This document shows, in pieces, positions 23,646 to 34,160 of a stretch of DNA of 64,000 bases. The position numbers were made by a program, and so were the translations under genes. The notes under the pieces are model-generated. The model was not told where the DNA came from. It saw nothing but the letters and a program-made list of their open reading frames with translations, and did not search any database. Position 1 is the first letter of the stretch; every line of letters starts with the position of its first letter. Source of the stretch: Capsicum annuum (lineage: Eukaryota > Streptophyta > Magnoliopsida > Solanales > Solanaceae); NCBI RefSeq assembly GCF_002878395.1, contig NW_025856286.1, positions 275,106-339,105 on the forward strand, written 5' to 3'.

Positions 23646-24523
23646 ATTCATCGTTCATAAATCCAAGAATTTCACCTTTGACTATGAAATATGAATGCCC
23701 TCATTTGTCCCTATTAATCATGACTTCGATCTCGAAAGCCAATATAATAGGACAAAAATCCTATAATATTATCCATGCTAATGTATACAGAGCGTAGGCT
23801 TGCTTTGAGAACTCTAATTTCTTCAAATAAAAGAGCCAGACGCATGACCCGTAGAGTTAGGTCCAGGTGCATATCGCCAACAGAAGAGACGAGACGATTG
23901 GTACAAACCATAGGTGGACCTTCCGGCCCATCAAAATTACAACTATAAGCTTTTTAATTTCAAAAACTTAAATAAATGCTATTGGATCTTGAATTACCAC
24001 AGCTGCTGGCACCAGACTTGTCCTCCAATGCATCCTCGTTAGGGGATTTAGATTGTACTCATTCTAATTACCAAACTTATTGAGCCCGGCATTGTTATTT
24101 TGTCGTCACTACCTCCCTGTGTCAGGATTAGGTAATTTGTGCGCCTGCTGCCTTCCTTGGATGTGGTAGCTGTTTCTCTGGCTCTATCTCTAGAATTGAA
24201 CCTTAACTCTCCATCACGCATTACCAACATGATAGGCCAGTATCCTATTATCGAAAGTTGATAGGATAGAAATTTGAATGATACGTCATCGGTATGATGG
24301 TCGTGCGATCCATCGAGTTATCATAAATTACTGCAGTAACAAGCAGAGCCCGCGTCAACCATTTAACTAATAAATACATCCCTTCCAAAAGTCAGGTTTT
24401 GTTGCATGTATTAGCTCTATAATGAGCCATTCGGAGTTTCACAGTCTAAATTTATTCATACTTACTCATGCATGGCCTATTCTTTGAGACAAGCATATGA
24501 CTACTGCAAGGATCAACCAGGTA
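22739..24523 (-). pseudogene. 18S rRNA pseudogene, rDNA copy 2 (with chimeric block)
   Basis: This is an almost full-length 18S rRNA gene on the minus strand, degenerate. The 3' end is CAATGAGCCTTCCACAGG at 22739 and the 5' end is GATCAACCAGGTA at 24511-24523. Two structural faults stand out. First, at 22949-23012 about 65 bases of the 3' domain are replaced by two tandem, imperfect copies of a segment that belongs elsewhere in 18S (GGAGGCACAACTCGGCCAGTT type). Second, about 55 bases of the 5' domain are missing at 24420/24421, where TTAGCTCTATA joins directly to ATGAGCCATTCGG. Confidence 0.92.
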
Positions 24524-25395
24524 GCATTCCTCATCGATGCTAGTGTCGCATGAACCCAGCCTTCCTGAAAGTGTATGAATGGGTTCAAGGAGAGTGAAAC
24601 CGCCATTTGTAAGATGCATCATCTAGGGAAAATAGGAGCCGATAAAAACCCTATACCCACTGCATTTATCGTATTGTATGACAAACCGAGGAAGGTGAGG
24701 GATGCGAGGGTAGCCTTTTGATTCACCCCACGTACAAATACGAGGGGCAAAGCCCGATCAATAATATTTGATAATGCCTAGGCATTTTCTATGAAACATA
24801 GGAAATTGACTTCGAGCAAGCCTAAATTTCTCTTTCCCCATGACTGAGATGGTAGGCAGATCAAGACATCGCTTCTTGAGTAGGGATCCAACCTAACTGC
24901 ACATGCTGAACATAACTCACACACCGTGCGTTCAAATGAATCAGTAATGAATGCCCAAAACCGGTCCCAATGCCCAATAATATATGTCATGCGCTACTAC
25001 CCATGCAGACATTGCAAGGCTAAAATAAGTATGGCTTGATAGGATAACCTACCCTTGGGGGGAGCAGAGTAGATGAAGGCACTTTGAGGCTAGTACATGG
25101 TCGCTGCCCACGTCGGGCACTGGTGCTCAGTAGATATTCGGCTCGGTCCTATCCATGTATAACTTGGAGCTTTCCCCGCGAGCAACATCTAGAGCTCACC
25201 GCACATATAAAAGCACTGCTTAGTGTGAAATAAAATGCCAATATCCCTTTCATGTAAGATGCCACTGATAGCCGACACAAGTGCACAATAAAGCATGATC
25301 AACGTAATTTTGTGGGCACCAACAGCTCCCACGAACTAGCCATGCATGCTGCCATATGCCCACACTGCATGCGACATGCCCTTGAATATGTCTAC
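24524..25395 (-). other. 5' external transcribed spacer remnant, rDNA copy 2
   Basis: This non-coding sequence between the 18S 5' end and the Pol I start motif is homologous to 16488-17450. It carries small deletions relative to copy 1. The short open frames at 24778-24990 and 25346-25537 have no support as genes. Confidence 0.7.
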
Positions 25396-25407
25396 TCCCC
25401 TTATAAA
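25396..25407 (-). promoter_or_regulatory. RNA polymerase I start motif, rDNA copy 2
   Basis: The minus strand reads TTTATAAGGGGA, one substitution from copy 1, about 870 bases upstream of the 18S 5' end. It fits the plant rDNA start consensus less well than copy 1 but the GGGG core and TATAA part remain. Confidence 0.65.
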
Positions 25408-25929
25408 TGCTAAAAAAATTACTGAATTTCCAAGATTAGACATGATTTTTTTAGAGAATCATACTGGACATGTACAGACCAAAACTAAACATTTTGATGT
25501 AAGACCGAGCACATGCACTCACAAAAGAGTCACGTAATTTGTAAATGATAATTCTCATTAAGAAAATTTTTTTTTTCAAATATTATTTATGAAGATTCAA
25601 AAAATAAATAAAATAAATAAGAAAACAGGAAAAAAACATTTTAAAATTATACAAACATTAGAAAAATATTTCTCACGCATGAAGTAACCTTAAACCAATA
25701 ATTTAGTGCATATTTGTACGTATAACATAATTATATAAAATATTTATATTTATAAAATTAATAAGGGGAAATAAGAAAACCGTCTCAACATATGAGGTAG
25801 CATTGAAATACTATCAAAAACTCTTAGAGAATGTAAGTAATGAAAGGTGTATGCAATGGTGAGGAAGATGGATGAACGCTATGAAAATACTTGGATGATC
25901 GAACCTAGGTTTACTCTCTTTTGATTTTT

Positions 25930-26250
25930 TCACGGTGCCATGGTAATTTCATAGTGGCTATGGTGTCGTGGGGACTTCGTTCACTCACAGCGGGTGCACG
26001 GGCCCATGTGTGTCAAGTACACAGTTCCTAATTTAGGATGCATTGGTGCTTTTGTGCCATGGCGCCATAGTGCGCAGTGCTATGGTGCTATGGCGGCGCG
26101 GTGCCTTTGTGTTATGGTGCCGCGGTGCCTTAGTACATGGCGCCATAATTCCTTGGTGCTGTGGTGCACGGTGTCATAGTGCTTTGTAGTCGTTGCTACC
26201 CATGGTGGTTTGAGCCATTGGCACATGGTGTCTAGTGGATCAAGGTGCTG
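25930..26250. repeat. GGTGCCATGG-type spacer repeats, copy 2
   Basis: Short degenerate repeats such as GTGCCATGGCGCCATAGTGC (26055-26074) and GTGCCTTTGTGTTATGGTGCC correspond to the tract at 17985-18300. More TA and CA variants suggest decay of the CpG sites. Confidence 0.7.
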
Positions 26251-26287
26251 ATACACGGACAACCAACTCCACAAAGACACCACCATG

Positions 26288-26292
26288 GTAGG
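26288..26292. repeat. Target-site duplication (left) of Galadriel-like element B
   Basis: GTAGG at 26288-26292 and GTTGG at 38161-38165 flank the element. The uninterrupted spacer in copy 1 reads GTAGGCAACT at the matching place (18349-18358), so the duplication is consistent with one insertion followed by one point change. Confidence 0.65.
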
Positions 26293-27282
26293 TGAGTCAG
26301 GGGTATTTTCTTTTCACAATACTACTGCTTGGCAGTGGATCATACTGGATATTTTAGCCACACACACACTTCACAGTCTAAATATGATATACTAAGTTTG
26401 CAGAAATGTAAAGCACTCAGCAATGTACAGGAAATGAGTTCCCAACCTTTTTATTATCACATAATTTCAATGGATATTGTCACACAAATTGTACAAAAAA
26501 ATACAGTAACTCTCCTTTCCTGGTTCAATTTCTAGCAACACTTAAATAGACTGCACTTGGGCAATTAGAATAGTTACAAGCAACAACACCTGGAAGCATG
26601 CTTCTCACACAACTGAACAACCTGATCTAAGAATTCAAATACATTCAGAAAATAACACATGCTTACAACATTCAAAATTCAAACTTAGTAACTGTCCTAT
26701 GTGACTAGCACATGGGTAGCCTTGCCCTCTTAGCTAATTTTGCCAATGTTCAACACTTAGCCAATGTCCAGCCTTTCCAATCTTTGCTCATTTCATCTTT
26801 GTCTTGCCATTGTTCTCAACCATGCCTCTCCTTTCTAGCATCATGTCATTCCTGTGTCATGTGATTGCCTGCGCTTGTGCTATGCCGCTATCTGTGCTAT
26901 ATTGCTACGTCAGCCATGTCACTACCTAGGCCACACCACTGTCTATGTTGTGACACTATCTTGACCATGCCAATGCCCACGTCTGTGCCATGCCATTGCT
27001 TGTGCCATGCCATTGCCTGTGCTATGCCAGTGCCAATGTTATGCTAGTGTCGTATCATGCCTTTGTTACTGCACACATGCCCGCATAGTTTCCATGCGCC
27101 TATCATCACCTCATTTACCAAAAGATGCCTTGCCATCACTCCAACCACTTCGGTCAACAATAGTTTCCTGCATTTTTATAGCCACCATAGCATCACCTTG
27201 CTTATCCTGGCACATGTCAAGACCAATGTGCACCGTTTTTATGTCCGAGTCAACCATCATGTCTTAGACTGGGGGTCTAACA
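26293..27282 (-). repeat. 3' LTR of Galadriel-like element B
   Basis: This 990-base LTR is the partner of 37221-38160. Read on the minus strand it starts TGTTAGACCCCCAGTC (27282 downward). It contains a minisatellite-like tract with GCCATGCCATTGCC units at about 26935-27050, longer than in the 5' LTR. The inner part around 26340-26680 aligns well with 37290-37620. The two LTRs differ at many positions, so the insertion is old. Confidence 0.85.
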
Positions 27283-28343
27283 AAGCTTTCCCACCATAAG
27301 AACTCAACGCCCTCATTGAGGTTGTTTTTAGTTAGCCTTTAATTAGATTGTCAAGCTACCACAAGTTCTGAGCCTTCCCCTAAATAGCATCTTCTTCGAT
27401 TGAACCTTTCCATTGAATCATGAATTCTGTCTTAGTACTCTTTTTATTGTAACACATGGTCCATTTATCAATTATCTTCTCCATCTTTTATTTATACTAT
27501 ATCACAATCAAAAGATGGGCCCATTTATTTTTATTTTTCCCAAATCTTCAGTATCTTCATTATACATTTTCAGAAAGCTGACATAAAGTGTAAGCTGAAT
27601 CTTTAACCTTTCTGGCAAGTCCAACCTATAAGAAACTTCTCCAACCTTTTCTATAACTTCGAATAGGCCGTCATACCTTGGGATCAGTCCCCTACTCCTT
27701 ATCTTTCTCATAACCTATTTCAATATTTTTCGAGTGAGCTTTAGAAGTACTTTGTCTCCCACACTAAATTCTACCACACATCTATGTTGTTCAACATACT
27801 TCTTCATGCATTTTTGGGACTTTCTCAAGTTGTCTTATGCCTCAACAAACATCTCATTCTTATCTTTTGCATATCTATAAGTGGCAAGATTCTTGTGTTT
27901 ACTCTTCAGAGTCACCACCTCCAATAGTGTCATAGGCTGCATGCCTAAGATAAGTTAAAATGTGCTCTTTTATATTATTGATGACCTGTGTAGATTGTTA
28001 CAAAACTACATTGTATCCAACAAGTCTACCCAATTCCGTTGGCTTACTGTCATATACTGCCTTAGGTAGTGTTTTAGCAAGTAATTTATCCTCTTAGTTT
28101 AGCCATTATTTTAAAGATGATTTGCTGTGGAAAACTTTAGATCCATCCCCATTATTCTAAATAATGAATACCAGAACTGACTAATGAACCGCGCATATCT
28201 ATCTCTCACGATTTCACTTGGAAAACCGAAGTAATTAATCACAATCTAATAGAATAATCTCATAGCAACTTCTGTCCAGCAACTGATTGGAAAAGCAAAA
28301 AAACCAACATACTTTGAGAACCTATCCACCACCACCATTATGG
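27283..28343 (-). pseudogene. Integrase core, C-terminus and chromodomain of element B
   Basis: Minus-strand frames read the integrase core from the nested insertion onward (VVDRFSKYVGFFAFPISC near 28335, then the NYFGFPSEIVRDRYARF region near 28225, with Asp retained), the C-terminal part (VEQHRCVVEFSVGDKVLL near 27790 and the frame at 27508-27711, GLIPRYDGLFEVIEKVGEVS) and a chromodomain at about 27290-27500 (EFMIQWKGSIEEDA). A chromodomain at the integrase C-terminus is the mark of chromoviruses and is thought to guide insertion to modified histones. A stop falls inside the chromodomain and more stops lie upstream. Confidence 0.82.
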
Positions 28344-28348
28344 ATGTA
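28344..28348. repeat. Target-site duplication (left) of nested element
   Basis: ATGTA at 28344-28348 pairs with ACGCA at 33764-33768. The homologous, uninterrupted integrase at 60250 reads, in reverse complement, GGACGCATTG, so ACGCA is the original and ATGTA carries two C to T changes. Confidence 0.75.
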
Positions 28349-29858
28349 TGAGAACTCACAACTTACTTGTCAATTTAGTGCAAGGTGACCATCGTCAATA
28401 TATTTACCCAACTTTGGAGTCGGGTTCGAATCCACGAGGAATAATGTGAGTTGTGATTAAACTAATTTGAAACTATAGCTATAGGTTGACTTTAAAGAAA
28501 TGATACAAAAAGATAAAATTGGGCTTTCTGATGATAAAAAAAATGTTAAAGTTTTAACTTGCTTCAGAGCTCAAAGATAAAATTTCAATGGTTCAAATCA
28601 ATGATAAAGAGAAACTAGTGTTGTGATCACTATGATTATTAATCCTTATTAAACAATAGCTGTAGTGTTAGGTTGTCGTGACTTGTGGGAAACACCAAAC
28701 TATCAGTTTCGACAATCCATCTAAGTGTTTCTCAGCTTACTTAGATGCTGAACTCCCAAATTCTCTCGAAGTTAGGAAATCATTATATTCATACTGATTT
28801 TATCTCAAGTTGATCAATCTTGTTACAATATTTATCATAAGATGGGAGCTTAACCTTCCCAAATCCTTGTTGATAATTTCCTACCTTTAGTTTATTTCTC
28901 AGTTCGAGCAAATTAACATAAGGCGGGATTTATTGTTTGCAATCAATAAATAACAATCATAACAAAGAAATATCAAAATGTCCCCGCAATTACACAAACC
29001 CTAACTAACTATTAAATCCATAGAGGAATAATCATAGATCCCACAACCCAAGTTGTGGGTTTTAGTGCCACATGAAAAAGAAAGAGAAAACAACAATTAT
29101 ATTCATCAGTCAAAGTAATTAAACATACAAAAGCTGAAGTATAAAGTTGATTTTCTTACAAGTTTAAGAGAAAATTCCCATAACCAAATCAAAGAGTGGA
29201 AAATTTAATTCTAAGTATTGAGCCCCCAAAAGAGGTGTCTTTTTCTTTTTTTTTTCCCCCAAGTTCAAGATGTTCTGCCCCCTTTTGATTAGAAAAACCT
29301 AACATATGCTCTAAATACTTCATCCTAATTATGGAAACAAAATCATAGATCACAGTATTTTCTCAGAAAAATGACGACGTGTGGGACTGCTTATCAGGAG
29401 TCCGATACCTTATCAAGAATGTCTTCAGCTCCTCTTCACATTCGATCAAGTTCTATCTTCAGCTGATGATGAAGCCTGACGGCTTATCAGACATGTGACG
29501 ACTTATCAGAATTATCATCGCTTCTTCACATCACGTTCTCTAGCACTGCCTAGGCCTGACGGCTTATCACAACTCTGACGGCCTATCACAGGTTATATCA
29601 CTTCTTCTAGTTGAATCTCATTCTCTGTCTAAGGATAACGGTAAGGCTGACGACTTATTAGACAAGTCGCCAGCTATACTACCCTCTCTACTTGCTCAGA
29701 AATCAACTCTTTTACTTCCATTATTGCTGGTTCTCTTGCATCTTGACTTTTACTGCAATATTAAAGAGAGAACAATCAAATATGACAAAAGTTCCTTAAG
29801 ACTTGGCAATTATTCTTAGTTAAAAGCCTCAAATGTGTTAACATCTACTCACATATCA
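28349..29858 (-). repeat. 3' LTR of the nested LARD-like element
   Basis: The LTR is paired with 32256-33763, with shared blocks such as GTCAATTTAGTGCAAGG and AACCCAACTTTGGAGTC and CGACAATCCATSTAAGTGTT. A subregion (29375-29690) is built from repeats of the type TGACGGCTTATCAGA. No coding capacity is seen. Confidence 0.85.
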
Positions 29859-29876
29859 ACACCCTTAACTTAAAAT
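29859..29876 (-). promoter_or_regulatory. Polypurine tract of the nested element
   Basis: The minus strand reads TTTTAAGTTAAGGGTGT directly before the 3' LTR start TGATATG. Athila copy B has TTAAGTAGAGGGTGT in front of its 3' LTR, and the preceding GTTGCTTGAGGACAA is shared too. This primes plus-strand DNA synthesis in related elements. Confidence 0.7.
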
Positions 29877-32233
29877 AATTACTTGTCCTCAAGCAACTAA
29901 AACACAACATAGAGGATACAAAGTACATTCGGCAGTCAACCATCCATATTATCTAAAAACATCTTCACTATCATAAAGGTCAATTAATTTAAAAACAACA
30001 ACTGTGCATATTATTACAGAACAATAATGCGACACACAGGAATAAAGATATGGCATCAGTTCAGTGTGCCCTTACTACAAAGAAGTCCCTTCTCACTCAT
30101 ATGTGAACTCAAGCATGTCAATGCGGGGATGGTCAAGAGACACGCACTATCAGAAAAAAGTTCCAGTGAATGTATGACAAATACCATAATCTTACCCTAA
30201 TTTTCATTACCAAAGCTTTCAGACAGTTAAGTTAGGATCATTGTAGGAATTTTCTTCAGCTTATAATGTAGGATTGGGGATGGTATGATAAACAAGGATA
30301 TTTAAAGTAACTAAGCCTCGTTGGAACTACACTATTTTTGGGGTCTCACTTATAAACATTTACCTTATTTCTCCCTTTCTTGATTAAAGCACATTTAAGC
30401 TGGGTGCAGTTTTTATTCATTTATTTTCTTTTTTTCACAGCTTTTCTTTTCTCATTCTTTTTCTACCACACCTAGCCAAGCATATTTTTTTATTAACCTT
30501 CGTCATACTCACTTTAAATCATGCATCCCTATGATAGCCACCCTCAACTTAGGCTATTCGCCTAAGTCAAGGTACACAATGTCCAAGGAGGACTAGGACC
30601 AAAACAGGTTTATTGTGATACAAATAGGAAGGTGATAGGCAACACAAAAAAATAGGCATTCAGGCTTAGAATTAGGATCAAGGGATATTATTCAAACATG
30701 GAAGGTCATTTAGGATAAAAGTGAACTAATATCAATAATGGCCTATGATCCTTTCCTAACCGCTATACTACAACCAAGGAAACACCAATCGGGAAAGTCC
30801 TGGTTTTAACACACAACAGGAGATAGGTAGTATCTCACACACACATGGCACAAAGGTACATCACAAGCTACTACCCATTCAGTTCATGCAATTGTTTAGC
30901 AATGGTTATCATGTCACTAGTACTATTGCTTTAAAAATATGCACAATAGCCACACATAAATGCATATCACACAATTATAAAACAGTCCACTGGAGAGATG
31001 TTCAAAAATCAACAAAAACATGTTAACTTCCTAAGGTACTTGCATTTCTCCTACTCAACAATAATATTTTACAACAAATCATAATATGCCTAATCATGCT
31101 AGATCTACTAGGAAAAAGACTCTGGGGAAAACAGGCATGTCAACAAAAACTCCAAGAGGACATCAACACCCACAAGTAGCCCCACCATCAACTTAAAATC
31201 ATGCAATGTCCCCAAGACGTCAAACCAAAACAAGAGAGAAACATACCTGTGGCACCATGGGTGTAAAGATCTGATGTCAATCATATAATACGAATACAAA
31301 CAACAAAATACCTTGGGTTGCCTCCCAAGCAACGCCTAATTTAGTGTCGTGGCATGACCCAACTCAGTTTTTTCCTCCACCTTAAGGATATGAATTTCAC
31401 TCCCAACTTAGAGTCCATATTTTTGCCTCACTCATAGGGGGTGGTACAAAAATTAAGGAATCAAGTAATAGAATATACATGGTAAACCACTCGGCCATAA
31501 AGTGAGGTGTGTTTTTATATTGCTGGTCTCATGTAAAATAAAGAATATAGGATTCTTGTTCCTTATCTTCACACTCTTCTACTATTTTAAATGATTCCAC
31601 TAACAAGATATCATCTAAATATAATGTAGAAAAGTGCTTCGAATGTGGCCCAATAAAATCCTACTTCAAAATTAACACTATCCTCAACACCTTCACTTTT
31701 ATCCACCTTCTCAATGTTAGTCTCAATATCAAGATGTCAATCGAGTGGCTGCGATTCTTGTGTTTTAGCCAAAAATTGGGTAATGTCATCCTCATATTCT
31801 TCTTTGTTTAGCTATTGTAGACATGGCAGAAGTGGTAACTCCTCAGCTCTGCACATAACTATGCTTAATTCTCTAAAATTCATTTCATTCATTTGTCCGT
31901 TTGAATCGTGATAGCATACATATCTTTAGAGTGATCAATTTGACCATAAGATAAACACCAAGTTACAATCTATTCCTAAGTTAGAACAGTGTCTGTATCA
32001 TATTGTTAAGGTCCCGTCCATGCACTTCCATCTAAATCTAGAAAGTAAGCCTCATAATATGGTCTCCCACAATAATAACAAAAATCATCATCACTCAAAA
32101 AACCTTCTATCTAGGATGACATCTCAAGAAAGGTGTGAGAAAAAATAAATATAAAAGGAAATAGAAAAAACTAAACAAATATTTAAAAGTTTGAATTCAA
32201 CCAAGTAAGCTAAAATTCCAAAGCAGCTCAATA
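29877..32233 (-). other. Internal region of the nested element, no recognisable genes
   Basis: About 2.4 kb without a gag or pol signature. On the minus strand the block GGCGTTGCTTGGGAGGCAAC (31316-31335) resembles the TGGGAGGCAACCCA block that follows pol in the Athila copies (6550, 51569), so this may be a degenerate leftover of such an element. Open frames reach 74 codons at most (31108-31332) and overlap this block. A small acidic remnant can be read around 31560-31700 but I cannot assign it. Confidence 0.6.
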
Positions 32234-32251
32234 CCCCCGACAACGGCGTCA
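32234..32251 (-). promoter_or_regulatory. Primer-binding site of the nested element
   Basis: The minus strand reads TGACGCCGTTGTCGGGGG four bases downstream of the 5' LTR end. Athila elements use TGGCGCCGTTGCCGGGGA (tRNA-Asp). The match is strong with three differences. Confidence 0.8.
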
Positions 32252-32255
32252 TTTT

Positions 32256-33763
32256 TGATAACGCTTAACTTATACGTCAATTTAGTGCAAGGCGGTCAAT
32301 GTCAATATATTAACCCAACTTTGGAGTCAGGGTCGAATCCACAAGGAATAATTTGTGTGGTGATTAAACTAATTTGAAACTATAGCTAAAAGTTGAATTC
32401 AAATAAATGATACGAAAAGATAAAATAGGGATTTTTGATGATCAAACAAATATTAAAGTTTTAACTTGCTTCAGAGCTCAGAGCTAAAATTTTAATGGTT
32501 CAAATAAATGATAACGAGAAACTAGGGTCGTGATCACTATGATTACTAATCCTCATTAAACAATAGCTATAGTGTTAGGTTCTTTTGACTTGTGGGAAAT
32601 ACTAAACTATCAGTTTCGACAATCCATGTAAGTGTTTCTCAACATACTTAGATGTTGAACTCCCTAATTCTCTTGAACTTAGGAAATCATTCTATTTACA
32701 ACATTAATGATTAGATGGGATCTTAACCTTCCCAAATCCTTGTTGATAATTCGCTACCTTTGGTTTATTTCTCAGTTCGAGCAAATCAACATAAGGCAGA
32801 ATTTATTGTTTGCAACCAATAAATAATAATCATAACAAAGGAATTTTCAAGATGTCTCCACAATCACTCAAACCCTTACCAACTATTAAATCTATAGAGG
32901 AATAATCATAGATCCCACAACCCTAATTGTGGGTTTTAGTGCCACATGAAAAAGGAAGAGATAGCAACAATTATATTCATCATTCAAAGTAATTAAACAT
33001 ACAAAAGATGAAGTTTGAAGTTTATTTTCTTCCAAGTTCAAGAGAAAATTCCCACAACTAAATCAAAGCAATGAAAATTGAATTCGAAGTTTTGAGACCC
33101 AAAAAGAGCTGTCTTTTTCTTCCCCCCCCCCCCTTAAGTTTAAGATGTTCCGCCCCCTTTTGATTAGAAAACTCTAACATATGCTTTAAATACTTCATCC
33201 AAATTATGAAAAAAAATCACAGATCATAGTATTTTCTCGGACAGATGACGACATGTTTGATGGCTTTTCAAGAGTCTGATGCCTTATCAAGAATGTCGTT
33301 GGCTCCTCTTCATATTTGAACAAGTTCTGTCTTCAGCTAACGATGAAGCCTGATGGCTTATCAAACTTGTGATAACTTATTAGAATTGTCGCTGGTTCTT
33401 CACTTCAAGTGCTCAATCACAACCTAAGCCTAATGATGAGTCTGACAGCTTATTACAACTCTGACGGCCTATCACAGGTTGTCGTCACTTCTTTTCGCTG
33501 AATCTCATTCTCTTTCTAAGGCTGACAACAAATCTGATAGCTTATCATAAGGCTAACGACTTATCAGATAAGTCATCAGCTATAATTCCCCCTCTACTTT
33601 CTCACAAATCAACTCTTTCACTTCCATTATTGCTGGTTCTCTTGCATCTTGACTTTTACTAGAATATCAAAGAGAAAATAATTAAAAACAACAAAGTTTC
33701 TTAAGACTTTACAATTATTCTCAGTTAAAATCCTCAAATATCTTAGCATCTGCTTAGAAATCA
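32256..33763 (-). repeat. 5' LTR of the nested LARD-like element
   Basis: The partner of 28349-29858, 1508 bases. The ends are TGATAACGC (at 32256) and AAATCA (ending at 33763) on the + strand. The TGA(C/T)GGCTTATCA subrepeats recur around 33250-33580. A run of ten or more C residues at 33123-33133 differs from the mixed T/C run in the 3' LTR. Confidence 0.85.
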
Positions 33764-33768
33764 ACGCA
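33764..33768. repeat. Target-site duplication (right) of nested element
   Basis: ACGCA, the unmutated copy of the 5-base duplication; the left copy at 28344-28348 is ATGTA. Confidence 0.75.
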
Positions 33769-34160
33769 TTGACATCTACCTTAGGAAATAGGTAGAGACT
33801 ATAACAAACCTACCTCTTTCATACGTTCAGTCTTATTTCTTTGGCTTACCTAACAAGTCTTCCCATATGCTTTAATGTCATCTTCTATCTTTGGCAAAAA
33901 ATATACATGGGACAGTAGAGCTAACTTTCGCTCAACATCCAGATGGGCATCCCAAGGAGTGTCATGCACCTCTTCCATTATGTCATTATACAATCCACCA
34001 CCCTGAGGTATCACGATTCCACCCCACTTAAACTAAAAGAGATCATCCTCTATCCAATACCTTCGTATGATACCATCTTTCACATAACCCATCCACTTCA
34101 CATAGAGTGGGTCATTAGCAGCACATAATTTAATTCTATCCAAAAAATCACATTAAAGCC
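33769..34160 (-). pseudogene. Integrase N-terminal part of element B
   Basis: On the minus strand this is the zinc-binding domain and the linker up to the nested insertion. Readable pieces are DTPWDAHLDVERKLALLSHV near 33945 and DDIKAYGKTC followed by a stop near 33860. The segment between the linker and VVDRFSKY is shortened: roughly 60 bases present in the + strand copy (60180-60240) are missing just before the insertion point. The remaining parts of integrase lie at 27506-28343. Confidence 0.72.

Larger units (their letters stand above)
25408..26292 (-). other. Intergenic spacer of rDNA copy 2 (cut by a retroelement)
   Basis: The spacer shows the same layout as copy 1: an AT-rich block (25540-25780) and a GGTGCCATGG-type repeat tract (25930-26250). 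It is interrupted at 26292/26293 by the Galadriel-like element and resumes at 38166. No gene is present. Confidence 0.75.
28349..33763 (-). mobile_element. Non-autonomous LTR retrotransposon (LARD-like) nested in integrase
   Basis: This element of 5415 bases on the minus strand has LTRs of about 1.5 kb (5' 32256-33763, 3' 28349-29858), a PBS complementary to tRNA-Asp style (32234-32251), a PPT-like purine run next to the 3' LTR and 2.4 kb of internal DNA without recognisable gag or pol. The PBS and PPT strongly resemble those of Athila elements (copy B). The LTRs start TGA and end TCA. Lack of any coding domain suggests that it was moved by enzymes of a related element. About 15 differences in 100 aligned LTR bases (28361 versus 32268, counted by eye) imply considerable age. 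Confidence 0.85.

Noticed and set aside
27057..27299. Candidate host gene with Pro/Ser/His-rich product
   Set aside because: It lies inside the 3' LTR of the chromovirus and is not kept open in the 5' LTR.
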